Shown piece by piece: positions 53,630-62,816 of a stretch of 64,000 bases of DNA. Below the pieces are notes generated by a model. The model ran no database searches and had not been told where the DNA came from. It worked only from the letters and a program-made list of their open reading frames with translations. Source of the DNA: JAJPKK01 sp963781195 (lineage in GTDB: Bacteria; Pseudomonadota; Alphaproteobacteria; Rhizobiales; Xanthobacteraceae); assembly GCA_963781195.1 (NCBI GenBank), contig CAWAEZ010000008.1, positions 744,001-808,000 on the forward strand. Reading direction: 5' to 3'. Each line of letters begins with the position of its first letter. Position 1 is the first letter of the stretch. The position numbers and the translations under genes were made by a program.

Positions 53630-54349
53630 TCATTTCGTGCGGACGAGTTCGAAGCGGACGTTGCTCTCGAACTGGTTGGTGGTCTCCTTGCCGGAATGGG
53701 GATCGTACTGGCTCTGGCCCGGCTTGCGCAGGTGGCGCGTCACCAACAGGCCGCGGGTGGCGTCGTCGATCTGCTTTTCGCAGCGCTGCTTGATGAAGAT
53801 GCCGGCGACCGGCGTTTCGCCATCGGTCGCAGGCTGGTCCTCGCATTGCCAGCCGTCGCGGCCGAAACGGGCGTCGAGGAAGTTGCGCAGCAGGTACGCT
53901 TCGTCGCGGTCGCCGGTGGGATCGCGCGGGTCGGTGACGATGCGGATGCCGCGCACGATGCCGCCGTCATCGATCAGCGCCGATACGGTGATCGGAAAAC
54001 CGTAGGTCTTGGTGCCGACATACTGTTCCATCTGCGGGGCGAGATTGTTGGCCTTGGCCCAGTATTCGAGTTCGTCGTCATAGCGAAAATAGATCTCGTG
54101 GAGCCCGCCGGGCTCGGCGCGGCAGCGGCGGAAATCCTTCCATCCCGACAGCGGCAGGCCGGGCGGTCCGCCATTGGTGCCGCAGGCATAGTCGATGAAG
54201 TCGTCGGACTGGGCGTCGATGCCGGCGCCGAGCTTGAGGTCCCAGACCTCGTGGCGGGTCGGCCGCTCGTCGGCAGCATGGACCGAACCGGTGCAGGCTG
54301 CGGCGAGCGCCGCAACGATCAACCGGCAGGCGAGGGAATTGCGCCGCAT
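53630..54349 (-). CDS. Secreted four-Cys protein B, paralogue of 55334
   Basis: This 239-residue secreted protein (signal MRRNSLACRLIVAALAAA) has unknown function. Conserved landmarks shared with the protein at 55334-56077 are WDLKLG, YACGTNGGPP, WKDFRRCRAEPGGLHE, RDEAYLLRNFLDARF, WQCEDQ, IFIKQRCEKQ and LRKPGQSQ. Four Cys at matching places suggest two disulfides. It lies at the left end of the PQQ dehydrogenase block, beyond a pentapeptide-repeat gene on the opposite strand. Confidence 0.72.
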   Translation of the reverse strand: MRRNSLACRLIVAALAAACTGSVHAADERPTRHEVWDLKLGAGIDAQSDDFIDYACGTNGGPPGLPLSGWKDFRRCRAEPGGLHEIYFRYDDELEYWAKANNLAPQMEQYVGTKTYGFPITVSALIDDGGIVRGIRIVTDPRDPTGDRDEAYLLRNFLDARFGRDGWQCEDQPATDGETPVAGIFIKQRCEKQIDDATRGLLVTRHLRKPGQSQYDPHSGKETTNQFESNVRFELVRTK

Positions 54350-54532
54350 GGACTGACCCAACTGGACTCTGCCAAAATTTGACTTGCCGTGGACTCAAAC
54401 TGAAGTTTCGGCCGATCGCGCTTCACCCCGGGTGTATCCATCGCTGCTTTGGCGGTCGGGGCGAAGATATGATAGGCAACTGCTGTCCGGGCGATATTCG
54501 GCGAGCCTGGGCAATTGCGCAACAGGCCTGCC

Positions 54533-55294
54533 ATGCTTCGAATCCATCTGCTTGCCGCGGCGCTGGGTCTTACCTTGCTGATGCCGGCGGCGTGGGCGGC
54601 GGGCGAAGCGGAGTTCCTCGCCGGACAGACCAAAGCCTGCCCGAACTGCGCGCTCGAGAAAGTATCGCTCAAGCGGCGCGACCTCGGCGGCGCCGACCTC
54701 GCCGGAGCGAAGCTCGCCGGAGCGGTGCTGCATCGCTGCCGCCTGATCGGCGCGAATTTCACCGGCGCCGACCTTACCGGAACCAATCTCAATAAGACCG
54801 ACCTCAAGAACGCGGCGCTCACCGGCGTCAAGGGTGCCGGCGCCATGTTCTACGAGTCCGACCTCAGTGTCGCCAACCTTGCCGGGGCCGACCTCAACGA
54901 GGCCAAGATGGGCAAGGCGAGACTGGTGCGCACCAATCTCGACAAGGCCAAGCTCGCGGAGGCGATCCTCACCGGGGCGCGCCTCGACAACGCCTCGCTG
55001 CGCGGGGCGGAGCTGCCGCGCGCCAACCTCGTCGGGGCGTCGCTGCGCGGCACCAACCTGGAAGGCGCGAACCTCGAGGACTCCGGGCTCGTCGACGCCG
55101 TGCTGCGCGAAGCCAACCTCAAGGGCGCCAACCTCTCGGGGGCCGACCTGTTTGGCGCCGACCTCACCGGCGCCAATCTGGCCGGCGCCGACCTTTCGGA
55201 ATCCCGGCTGTCACGCGCCATCCTGACCGGCGCCAATCTCGAAGGCGTCAACCTCAAGGGCGCCCTGATGCCGGATGGCACGACGCACGAGTGA
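54533..55294 (+). CDS. Secreted pentapeptide-repeat protein
   Basis: This 253-residue protein has a signal peptide (MLRIHLLAAALGLTLLMPAAWA), a CPNC motif just after it, and then about 40 pentapeptide repeats (A(D/N)LxG type, for example LGGADLAGAKLAGAVL), which fold into a right-handed quadrilateral beta-helix. The export signal is unusual: many studied pentapeptide proteins are cytosolic. Its role is unknown; position between the two related four-Cys genes suggests a shared periplasmic task. The ATG at 54533 starts the signal peptide. Confidence 0.88.
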   Translation: MLRIHLLAAALGLTLLMPAAWAAGEAEFLAGQTKACPNCALEKVSLKRRDLGGADLAGAKLAGAVLHRCRLIGANFTGADLTGTNLNKTDLKNAALTGVKGAGAMFYESDLSVANLAGADLNEAKMGKARLVRTNLDKAKLAEAILTGARLDNASLRGAELPRANLVGASLRGTNLEGANLEDSGLVDAVLREANLKGANLSGADLFGADLTGANLAGADLSESRLSRAILTGANLEGVNLKGALMPDGTTHE

Positions 55295-55333
55295 GGCGCA
55301 GTCTTTACTTCGCGGCTCTCATCGCCCCGGGGA

Positions 55334-56077
55334 TCACGACTTGCGATAGCTCGGGTCCATGATCTCGAAGCGAGTCCAGCTCTCGAACTGGCCTGACGTC
55401 GCCTCTCCGGTCGCAGCATCGACCTCGCTCTGGCCGGGCTTGCGCAGGAAGTGGGTCTCGACCATGAGGGTCTTGCCCGGCATCGCCTTGTCGCAGCGCT
55501 GCTTGATGAAGACGCCGCCGCCCACCGGGGTCTCCCCCGGCGCGGGCGGAAAGTCGGTGCAGTTCCACCCGTCCGGCTCGTAGCGGTTGATGATGGCGAG
55601 CCGCAGCATGTGCGCCATCCGCCGCTCCATCGCCGACCCGCGGGGATCGCTGATCATGCGGATGCCGCGCACCACGCCGTCGTTGTCGAACAGCACCGAG
55701 AGGATCACGGGATGTCCCGCCACCCGGGTGCCGACCCGACCCTGGGCGTACATCGGATCGTCGATGGCACGGGCGACGTAATCCTGCTGGTCGTCGAACG
55801 GCGCGTAGACCTCGTAAAGCCCATTCGCCTCGGGCCTGCATTTGCGGAAGCCGGTCCAGCCATCGATGGCCTGGCGCGGCGGCCCGCCATTGCTGCCGCA
55901 GGCGAGGTCTCCGAACGTGTCGGTCGGCATTTCCGCGGCCTTGAGGCCGAGCTTGAGGCCGTGGATCTCGCCCGGGTCGGGCTGCGGTGCGTTCTCCGCG
56001 GCGCGCGCGGCAGCCACCGTGCAAAGCGCGGCCAGTGCCGCGGCGGCCAGAGCGGTGCGCAGGGGCGAGGTCATCAT
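55334..56077 (-). CDS. Secreted four-Cys protein A, end of the PQQ dehydrogenase run
   Basis: This 247-residue protein has a signal peptide (SPLRTALAAAALAALCTVA). It is a paralogue of the protein at 53630 with the same Cys landmarks (ACGSNGGPP, FRKCRPEANG, WNCTDF, FIKQRCDK) and ending FLRKPGQSE. Its ATG overlaps the stop of the cytochrome gene (ATGA at 56074-56077), so it is coupled to the cytochrome. Function unknown; a role as partner or maturation factor of the dehydrogenase or cytochrome is inferred. Confidence 0.75.
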   Translation of the reverse strand: MMTSPLRTALAAAALAALCTVAAARAAENAPQPDPGEIHGLKLGLKAAEMPTDTFGDLACGSNGGPPRQAIDGWTGFRKCRPEANGLYEVYAPFDDQQDYVARAIDDPMYAQGRVGTRVAGHPVILSVLFDNDGVVRGIRMISDPRGSAMERRMAHMLRLAIINRYEPDGWNCTDFPPAPGETPVGGGVFIKQRCDKAMPGKTLMVETHFLRKPGQSEVDAATGEATSGQFESWTRFEIMDPSYRKS

Positions 56078-56610
56078 TTCTTCATCGGCTCGCATTGTTT
56101 GGTGTCGGAGCCCCAGAAGTCGATGCAATCCTGATAGGTGGCGGGGCCTTTTCCGACGTCCCTGGCGAACAGGTATTTCACCACGGCATCCACCTCGCGG
56201 TTGGAGAGGAAGTCGTTGCCGGCCGGCGGCATGTCGTTGCCCATCTGCTCGCGCGCGTAACCGTAGCAGCGCTTGTCGGTGTAGGCGAAGCGGTCATGGT
56301 AGGGCATGCCGGTGCCGGGACGGCCGCATTTGACCACCTCGGTCATCTGCTCGGGCGTGAGCTGGGTCGCGCGCAGCGACAGGGCATTGCCGCCATAGCC
56401 CTGGTCGCCGGAGGCGTCCCATTTGTGGCAATACTGGCAGACCGCCTTGCTCTTGAAGATCTCCTTGCCGAATTCGATGAACCGCGCCTCCTCCGCCGTC
56501 ATCGGAACCTTGGGGTCCTGGGCGCGTGCCGGCAGCGAAGGCGACACGCAGAAGAACGCGAGAGCGAGCAATGCGGACTGGAGCAGGGGAAGGCGGGATT
56601 TCATCATCAT
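56074..56610 (-). CDS. c-type cytochrome, probable electron acceptor of the PQQ dehydrogenases
   Basis: This 178-residue periplasmic cytochrome has a signal peptide (LPLLQSALLALAFFCVSPS) and one heme site C58-Q-Y-C-H62. Candidate axial Met residues lie in GTGMPYHDRF and GNDMPPAGNDF. It is in the position where Xox/Mxa-type clusters carry the cytochrome that takes electrons from the PQQ enzyme. Three ATGs occur in a row (56610, 56607, 56604). It follows the third dehydrogenase gene by about 270 bases and overlaps the next gene. Confidence 0.88.
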   Translation of the reverse strand: MMMKSRLPLLQSALLALAFFCVSPSLPARAQDPKVPMTAEEARFIEFGKEIFKSKAVCQYCHKWDASGDQGYGGNALSLRATQLTPEQMTEVVKCGRPGTGMPYHDRFAYTDKRCYGYAREQMGNDMPPAGNDFLSNREVDAVVKYLFARDVGKGPATYQDCIDFWGSDTKQCEPMKK

Positions 56611-56878
56611 TTCCAAGAGTACGTGACGCGAGTTGAACGAGGAGGTCGGCCTGACCGGACAAACCGGCTTGCCAAGCTCCGGTGAGAGTGACCCGACCGC
56701 TGTATCATACGCGCGGGCCGTGCGTCCCTTTCGTAACGTCAGGGCGGTCCGGCGGCTCGTGCCGGGAGGATCCCGGGACGTCCGTTTCGGCGCCCTACAA
56801 GAGGCCGGAACGATCAGTTCGAACTGGGTGAGGAGAGGGCCGCGCCGCCGCCGTGCGGCGCGGCCCTGCCAAGTCAGC

Positions 56879-58651
56879 CTAGAGGGCGAACACGTACAGC
56901 ATCGACGCTGTCGGCATGTTCTTGATCTCCGGCGCCAGCCCGTAGATGTTGGCGTTCTGGCGGGAGCCCGCGAGCACCGCGACATACTGCTTGCCGTTCA
57001 CCGAATAGGTGATCGGCGGCGCGTTGATGCCGGTGCCGACGTTGAAGCTCCAGAGCTGCTTGAGGGTCTTCGCGTCGTAGGCTCCGAAAGTGCCGTCGGC
57101 CTCGCCGAGGAACACTAGGTTTCCGGCGGTGGCGAGGGCGCCGCCGTAGTTCGGATAGTCCATCTTCAGCGCGGCCTTGGTCTCGCCGGTCACGGGGTCG
57201 ATGGCCTTGAGGCTGCCGTAGAGCCGCGTGACCGTCTTGGCGCTGCCGCCGGTGAAGCGCTCGCGCGCCTTGGAGGGGCCGCCCTGGTCCTCCATGTCCT
57301 TCTGCTCGAGCGTCTCGATCGTGTTGCACCCTTCGATCGAGGGCACGAACAGCACCCGCAGCTCCGGATTGTAAGCGGACGGCTCCCAGTTCTTGCCGCC
57401 GACATTCGACGGGCAGGTCCGCGTCGAGGGAATTCCACGCATGCCGTGGGATCCCTGGCCGTACATCTGGATGTCGCTGTTGGGATCGTAGTTGAGCGGC
57501 TTGCCGGTCTTGGGGTCGAGGCCGGGCGCCCAGTTCAACTCGTCGACATACTGCTTGCCGGCCACGAACGAGCCGTTGGTGCGGTCGAGCGCATAGAAGA
57601 ACCCGTTGCGCGCGGCGTGCACGACGAGCTTGCGGTCCTCGCCATTGACCTTGGCGTTGATGATGGGGTGCTCGGAAATCTCGTCGTAGTCATACGGATC
57701 CTGCGGGGTGTACTGGAACCCCCACTTGATCTTGCCGTCGTTCGGGCTGATGGCGAGCACGCTCGCGGCCCACTTGTTGTCGCCGGGGCGGTACTGGATG
57801 TCGTAGTCCGGGCCGGCATTGCCGATACCCTGATAGAACGTGTCGCTGTCCGGATCGTAGGTTGCGGTTTCCCAGATCGAGCCGCCGCCGTGCTTCCAGC
57901 GGTCCTTGCCGTCCTTCCAGGTTTCGTTGCCGGGCTCGCCGGTGCCGGGGATCGTATAGGTCCGCCACGCCTGCTTGCCGGTGTTGAGGTCGGTCGCCTC
58001 AATGTAGCCGCGGATGCCGAACTCGCCGCCGGCCGCGCCGACGATGGCGAGGTCGCGCACGATCAGCGGGGCGATGGTCAGCGTCTCGCCGAGCGCCGGA
58101 TCGGCGATCTTGCGTTCCCACACCACCTCGCCGGTCGCCTTGTTGATGGCGAACATCCGGCCGTCGAGGGCGATCGAGATCACCTTGTCCTTCCACAGCG
58201 CGACGCCGCGGTTGTTGACGCCGCAGCAGGCGACGTCGCCGGCCCAGGCGCGGTCGGTACCGGGATCCATCTTCCACTTGATGGTGCCCTTCTTACCCGC
58301 GGTGACGTCGATGGCGTAGACCGAGCCCCACCCGTCCGGCACGTACATGATGCCGTCTTCGACGAGCGGCGTGGCCTCGAGGGCGCCCGACGCGTAGCGT
58401 CCGCCGCTCTGGAAGCCGCCCAGCGCCACCGTGAACGCCGGCTTCATGTTCTTGACGGTGTCGGCGTTGATCTCCTTGAGCGCGGAGAAGCGGTGACCCT
58501 GGTAGTTGCCGTGATGCAGGATCCAGTTCTGCGGCTCGCGCTGCGGGTTGAGCGCGCGCTCGGTCGTCATGTCGGCGGCACCGGCCGGCGTCAGGGCCGT
58601 TGCGAGCAATAGCGTAGCTGCGCACGCGCCCACGAGGGATTTGGTCATCAT
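56879..58651 (-). CDS. PQQ-dependent alcohol dehydrogenase, lanthanide type, copy 1
   Basis: This periplasmic quinoprotein has 590 residues with a signal peptide (TKSLVGACAATLLLATAL, then ADMTTERALNPQ). It is an eight-bladed beta-propeller dehydrogenase of the methanol/ethanol family that oxidises alcohols with PQQ. Visible: the vicinal disulfide Cys-Cys (DVACCGVNNRG), metal ligand Glu in GEFGIRGYIEATD, Asn in GIGNAGPDYD, and catalytic Asp321 followed two residues later by Asp323 (PYDYDEISE). The second Asp marks lanthanide-dependent (XoxF-like) enzymes; Ca-dependent MxaF has Ala there. AGGAGACG precedes the start. It is about 80 per cent identical by eye to copies 2 and 3. Confidence 0.92.
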   Translation of the reverse strand: MMTKSLVGACAATLLLATALTPAGAADMTTERALNPQREPQNWILHHGNYQGHRFSALKEINADTVKNMKPAFTVALGGFQSGGRYASGALEATPLVEDGIMYVPDGWGSVYAIDVTAGKKGTIKWKMDPGTDRAWAGDVACCGVNNRGVALWKDKVISIALDGRMFAINKATGEVVWERKIADPALGETLTIAPLIVRDLAIVGAAGGEFGIRGYIEATDLNTGKQAWRTYTIPGTGEPGNETWKDGKDRWKHGGGSIWETATYDPDSDTFYQGIGNAGPDYDIQYRPGDNKWAASVLAISPNDGKIKWGFQYTPQDPYDYDEISEHPIINAKVNGEDRKLVVHAARNGFFYALDRTNGSFVAGKQYVDELNWAPGLDPKTGKPLNYDPNSDIQMYGQGSHGMRGIPSTRTCPSNVGGKNWEPSAYNPELRVLFVPSIEGCNTIETLEQKDMEDQGGPSKARERFTGGSAKTVTRLYGSLKAIDPVTGETKAALKMDYPNYGGALATAGNLVFLGEADGTFGAYDAKTLKQLWSFNVGTGINAPPITYSVNGKQYVAVLAGSRQNANIYGLAPEIKNMPTASMLYVFAL

Positions 58652-58779
58652 CAAGCGTCTCCTGCGTCCGCCGGCCCAATCAGCCGGCCTGGTGATATCC
58701 ATGATCGCGCCGCGCACGAAATTCGCGCGACGAAGGCGCCGTCATGGAATTGGACGGCGCTTCGAGTTCTGAGACGACG

Positions 58780-58826
58780 GAGCATGATCTCGTTGGAAAA
58801 GTCGGCGACTTTTCGTCGTCATGCTC
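58780..58826 (-). repeat. Rhizobial-type palindrome at the end of dehydrogenase copy 2
   Basis: A nested inverted repeat: outer arms GAGCATGA/TCATGCTC (58780-58787, 58819-58826) and inner arms GAAAAGTCG/CGACTTTTC (58796-58804, 58806-58814). The palindrome with GCATGATC-like ends resembles repeated elements of Bradyrhizobium and Rhodopseudomonas. It touches the stop codon of copy 2 and could act as terminator or mRNA stabiliser. Confidence 0.65.
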
Positions 58827-60601
58827 TACAGGCTGAACACGAACAGCATCGACGCCGTCGTGGTGTTTCGAAGCTCGGGCAGGTTCTGCAGGACGTTTGC
58901 AGGCTGGCGGGCGCCAACCAGCACGGCGACATACTGCTTGCCGTTGACCGAATAGGTGATCGGCGGCGCGTTGATGCCGGTGCCGACGTTGAAGCTCCAC
59001 ACCTCCTGCAGGGTCTTCGCGTCATAGGCCGAGAACGTGCCGTCGAGGTGGCCGAGGAACACGAGGTTGCCGGCGGTCGTGAGTGCGCCGGAATAGTTCG
59101 GATAGGTGAGCTTGGTGACCGCCTTGGTTTCTCCGGTCACGGGGTCGATGGCTTTCAGGCTGCCGTAGAGCCGTTCCGGCCACTCGGCGCCGCCGCCGGT
59201 GAAGCGCTCGCGGAATTTCGCCGCGCCGCCCTGGTCCTCCATGTCCCTCTGCTCGACCGTCTTGATGGCGGCACAGCCCTCGATGCTGGGAACGTAGAGC
59301 AGGCCGGTCTGCGGATTATAGGCGGACGGCTCCCAGTTCTTGCCACCCTGAATTGACGGGCACAGCCGAGCGCTCACCGGCTTTGCCCGGGTGCCGTGGC
59401 TGTTCTCGTTGTAATACTGGACGTTGCCGGCCGGATCATAGTTGAGCGGTCTGCCGGTCTTGGGGTCGAGGCCGGGCGTCCAGTTCAACTCGTCGACATA
59501 CTGTTTGCCGGCGACGAACGAGCCGTTGATCCGGTCGAGCGTGTAGAAGAAGCCGTTGCGCGCGGCATGTACCACGAGCTTGCGATCCTCGCCATTCACC
59601 TTGGCGTTGATGATGGGATGCTCGGAGATCTCGTCGTAATCGTAGGGGTCGTTGGGGGTGTACTGGTAGCCCCACTTGATCTTGCCGTCGGCGGCGGAGA
59701 TGGCGAGCACGCTCGCTGCCCACTTGTTGTCGCCGGGGCGGTACTGGGCGTCCCAATCGGGTCCGGCATTGCCGATGCCCTGGTAGAACGTGTCGGTGTC
59801 CGGATCGTAGGTCGCGGTTTCCCAGATCGACGCGCCGCCGTGCTTCCAGCGGTCTTTGCCGTCCTTCCAGGTCTCGTTGCCGGGCTCGCCAGCTCCCGGG
59901 ATCGTATAGGTGCGCCACGCCGCCTTGCCGGTGTTGAGGTCGGTCGCCTCGATGAAGCCGCGGATGCCGAATTCACCGCCGGCGGTGCCGACGATGGCGA
60001 GGTCGCGGACGATCAGCGGGGCGATGGTCAGCGTCTCGCCGAGTGCCGGATCGGCGATCTTGCGTTCCCACACCACTTCGCCGGTCGTCTTGTTGATCGC
60101 GAACATCCGGCCATCGAGCGAAATGGAGACGATCTTGTCTTTCCACAGCGCGACGCCGCGGTTGTTGACGCCGCAGCAGGCGACGTCGCCGGCCCAGGCC
60201 CGATCGGTGCCGGGGTCCATCTTCCACTTGATGGAGCCTTTCTTGCCCGCAGAGAGGTCGATCGCATAGACCGAGCCCCAGCCGTCCGGCACGTACATGA
60301 TGCCGTCCTCGACGAGGGGGGTCGCCTCGAGGTTGCCGAAGGCGTAGCGGCCGCCGCTCTGGAACCCGCTGAGCGCCACCGTGAAGACCGGCTTGAGGTT
60401 CTTGACGGTGTCGGTGGTGATCTCGTTGAGCGCGGAAAAGCGGTGCCCCTGGTAGTTGCCGTGATGGAGAATCCAGTTCTGCGGCTCGCGCTGCGGATTG
60501 AGGGCGCGCTCGGTCGTCATGTCGGCGGCATGCGCGGGCGTCAGCATGGTGGCGACGAGCAGTGAACCGATGAAGGTGCCGGCAAGAGACTTAGATCTCA
60601 T
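58826..60601 (-). CDS. PQQ-dependent alcohol dehydrogenase, lanthanide type, copy 2
   Basis: This 591-residue paralogue of copies 1 and 3 has the signal MRSKSLAGTFIGSLLVATML. The catalytic Asp321 and lanthanide-marker Asp323 are present (PYDYDEISE), as are the Cys-Cys motif and the Glu/Asn metal ligands. Differences cluster in surface loops (for example VQYYNENSHGTRAKP where copy 1 has IQMYGQGSHGMRG), which may tune substrate entry. GGGAGGAAAG lies before ATG 60601. The frame runs on upstream, but those residues are a shadow of copy 3's end region. Confidence 0.92.
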   Translation of the reverse strand: MRSKSLAGTFIGSLLVATMLTPAHAADMTTERALNPQREPQNWILHHGNYQGHRFSALNEITTDTVKNLKPVFTVALSGFQSGGRYAFGNLEATPLVEDGIMYVPDGWGSVYAIDLSAGKKGSIKWKMDPGTDRAWAGDVACCGVNNRGVALWKDKIVSISLDGRMFAINKTTGEVVWERKIADPALGETLTIAPLIVRDLAIVGTAGGEFGIRGFIEATDLNTGKAAWRTYTIPGAGEPGNETWKDGKDRWKHGGASIWETATYDPDTDTFYQGIGNAGPDWDAQYRPGDNKWAASVLAISAADGKIKWGYQYTPNDPYDYDEISEHPIINAKVNGEDRKLVVHAARNGFFYTLDRINGSFVAGKQYVDELNWTPGLDPKTGRPLNYDPAGNVQYYNENSHGTRAKPVSARLCPSIQGGKNWEPSAYNPQTGLLYVPSIEGCAAIKTVEQRDMEDQGGAAKFRERFTGGGAEWPERLYGSLKAIDPVTGETKAVTKLTYPNYSGALTTAGNLVFLGHLDGTFSAYDAKTLQEVWSFNVGTGINAPPITYSVNGKQYVAVLVGARQPANVLQNLPELRNTTTASMLFVFSL

Positions 60602-60731
60602 GACACTTTCCTCCCTGTAGGCCGGCGCTGTTTGGCCGGCCGGTTCTTGTTGTTTGTTTTCTTGTTTGTTTTCGAGTGTCGTCGCTTGGTTGCCGCCGGC
60701 GCAAGCGCGCCGGCGGGTCTTTCGCAATCGG

Positions 60732-62507
60732 TTACAGGCTGAACACGAACAGCATCGATGCCGTCGACGTGTTCTTGAGCTCCGGCGACAGCGGAACGAT
60801 GTTGGGGGCCTGGCGCGAGCCCACCAGCACGGCGATGTACTGCTTGCCGTTGACCGAATAGGTGATCGGCGGCGCATTGATGCCGGTGCCGACGTTGAAG
60901 CTCCACACCTCCTTGAGCGTCTTGGCGTCGTGCGCGGAGAACGTGCCGTCCGGCAGGCCGGTGAAGACCAGGTTGCCGCCGGTCGCCAGCGCGCCCCCGA
61001 CATTGGGATACTCGAGCTTCAGCGACGCCTTGATCTCGCCGGTGGCGGGATCGACGGCCTTCAGGCTGCCGTACAGACGATCCGGGGTCTTGGGGCCGCC
61101 GCCGGTGAAGCGCTCGCGCACCTTCACCGTGCCGCCCTGGTCCTGCATGTCCTTCTGCTCGACGGTCTCGATGAAGTTGCAGCCTTCGATCGAGGGGATG
61201 TAGAGCAGGCCGAGCTCGGGATTGTAGGCGGTCGGCTCCCAGTTCTTGCCGCCGAAGTGGGACGGACACAGCTTGTTGCCCTTCGGCTGGGCGCGCGTGC
61301 CGTGGCTGCCGACGTTGTAGATCTGGACGTCCTTGTTGGGATCGTAATTGACGGGGCGGCCGGTCTTGGGGTCGAGGCCCGGCGTCCAGTTCAACTCGTC
61401 GACATACTGCTTGCCGGCGACGAACGATCCGTTGGCGCGGTCGAGCGCATAGAAAAAGCCGTTGCGCGCGGCATGCACGATCAGCTTACGGTCCTCGCCG
61501 TTGACCTTGGCGTTGATGATCGGATGCTCGGAAATCTCGTCGAAGTCGTAGGGATCGTTCGGGGTGTACTGGAATCCCCACTTGATCTTGCCGTCGTTCG
61601 GGCTGATGGCGAGCACGCTCGCGGCCCACTTGTTGTCGCCGGGGCGGTACTCGGCGTCCCAGTCGGGACCGGCATTGCCGACGCCCTGATAGAACGTGTC
61701 GCTCTCGGGATCGTAGGTGGCGGTTTCCCAGATCGAGCCGCCGCCGTGCTTCCAGCGGTCCTTGCCGTCCTTCCAGGTCTCGTTGCCGGGCTCGCCGGCA
61801 CCCGGAATGGTGTAGGTGCGCCACAGCGCCTTGCCGGTGTTGAGGTCGGTCGCCTCGATGAAGCCGCGGATGCCGAATTCGCCGCCGGCAATGCCGACGA
61901 TCGCCATGTCGCGGATCACCAGCGGCGCGATCGTGAGAACCTCGGCGAGCGCGGGGTCGGCGATCTTGCGCTCCCACACCACTTCGCCGGTGGCCTTGTT
62001 GATCGCGAACATCCGGCCATCGAGCGAAATCGAGATGACCTTATCCTTCCACAGCGCGACGCCGCGATTGTTGACGCCGCAGCAGGTGACGTCGCCGGCC
62101 CAGGCGCGGTCGGTGCCGGGGTCCATCTTCCATTTGATGTTGCCCTTCTTGCCGCTGGTGAGATCGATCGCGTAGACCGAACCCCAGCCGTCGGGCACGT
62201 ACATGATGCCGTCTTCGACCAGCGGGGTCGCCTCGAGATTGCCGTGCGCATAGCGGCCGCCGCTCTGGAACCCGCTCAATGCCACCGTGAACGCCGGCTT
62301 CAGGTTTTTCACGGTGTCGGTGTTGATCTCCTTCAGCGAGGAGAAACGGTGGCCCTGATAGTTGCCGTGATGCAGGATCCAGTTCTGCGGCTCGCGCTGC
62401 GGGTTGAGCTCGCGCTCGGTCGTCATGTCGGCAGCGCGCAGCGGCGTCAGCGCGGTCGCCATCAGCAACGCGCCCGCAAAGGCACCGGCGATGGAAGTCG
62501 TCCTCAT
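60732..62507 (-). CDS. PQQ-dependent alcohol dehydrogenase, lanthanide type, copy 3
   Basis: This 591-residue enzyme is first in transcription order. Signal MRTTSIAGAFAGALLMATAL, same length and layout as the other two. The catalytic pair reads D321-F-D323 (PYDFDEISE), so Tyr is replaced by Phe while both Asp stay. The other metal ligands (GEFGIRGFIEATD, GVGNAGPDWD) and CCGVNNRG are kept. GGGAGAG is upstream of the ATG. It is followed by a 130-base spacer with a T-rich 12-base repeat before copy 2. Confidence 0.92.
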   Translation of the reverse strand: MRTTSIAGAFAGALLMATALTPLRAADMTTERELNPQREPQNWILHHGNYQGHRFSSLKEINTDTVKNLKPAFTVALSGFQSGGRYAHGNLEATPLVEDGIMYVPDGWGSVYAIDLTSGKKGNIKWKMDPGTDRAWAGDVTCCGVNNRGVALWKDKVISISLDGRMFAINKATGEVVWERKIADPALAEVLTIAPLVIRDMAIVGIAGGEFGIRGFIEATDLNTGKALWRTYTIPGAGEPGNETWKDGKDRWKHGGGSIWETATYDPESDTFYQGVGNAGPDWDAEYRPGDNKWAASVLAISPNDGKIKWGFQYTPNDPYDFDEISEHPIINAKVNGEDRKLIVHAARNGFFYALDRANGSFVAGKQYVDELNWTPGLDPKTGRPVNYDPNKDVQIYNVGSHGTRAQPKGNKLCPSHFGGKNWEPTAYNPELGLLYIPSIEGCNFIETVEQKDMQDQGGTVKVRERFTGGGPKTPDRLYGSLKAVDPATGEIKASLKLEYPNVGGALATGGNLVFTGLPDGTFSAHDAKTLKEVWSFNVGTGINAPPITYSVNGKQYIAVLVGSRQAPNIVPLSPELKNTSTASMLFVFSL

Positions 62508-62816
62508 GGCATCTCTCCCTTTGGCGCCGGATGATGGTCCCGGCGCGGAAAACTGTGATGCGTGAAGTCTCTGCCGGACCGGCAAATCATCACGTTTTGC
62601 GGCACCCTAGGCGGGGGCCTTGGAGGGGTCAATACGACCGACATGTCGGCCGCGCGTGCGGCCATGCGTTTGATCGACACAGGTGACGCCACAGGTCATC
62701 GACACAGGCGATCGAAACAGGTGATCGACACCCAAGCCGCGCCGCGAGCACCGCAGTGGGCGGCCGGTGGGCATACTCGTCCGCGCGCCGGCGCCGTGAG
62801 GCCCGGCCACGGCCGG
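62508..62816. other. Promoter region of the dehydrogenase run
   Basis: About 310 bases upstream of dehydrogenase copy 3. It contains GATCGACACAGGTGA-like repeats (near 62672-62728: three copies of a short unit containing CGACACAGG or CGAAACAGG) that could be regulator sites. No gene is seen. Confidence 0.45.

Noticed and set aside
58652..61003. Upstream extension of dehydrogenase copy 2 to 61003
   Set aside because: The extra residues are an off-frame reading of the end of copy 3; the signal peptide and GGGAGGAAAG fix the start at 60601.
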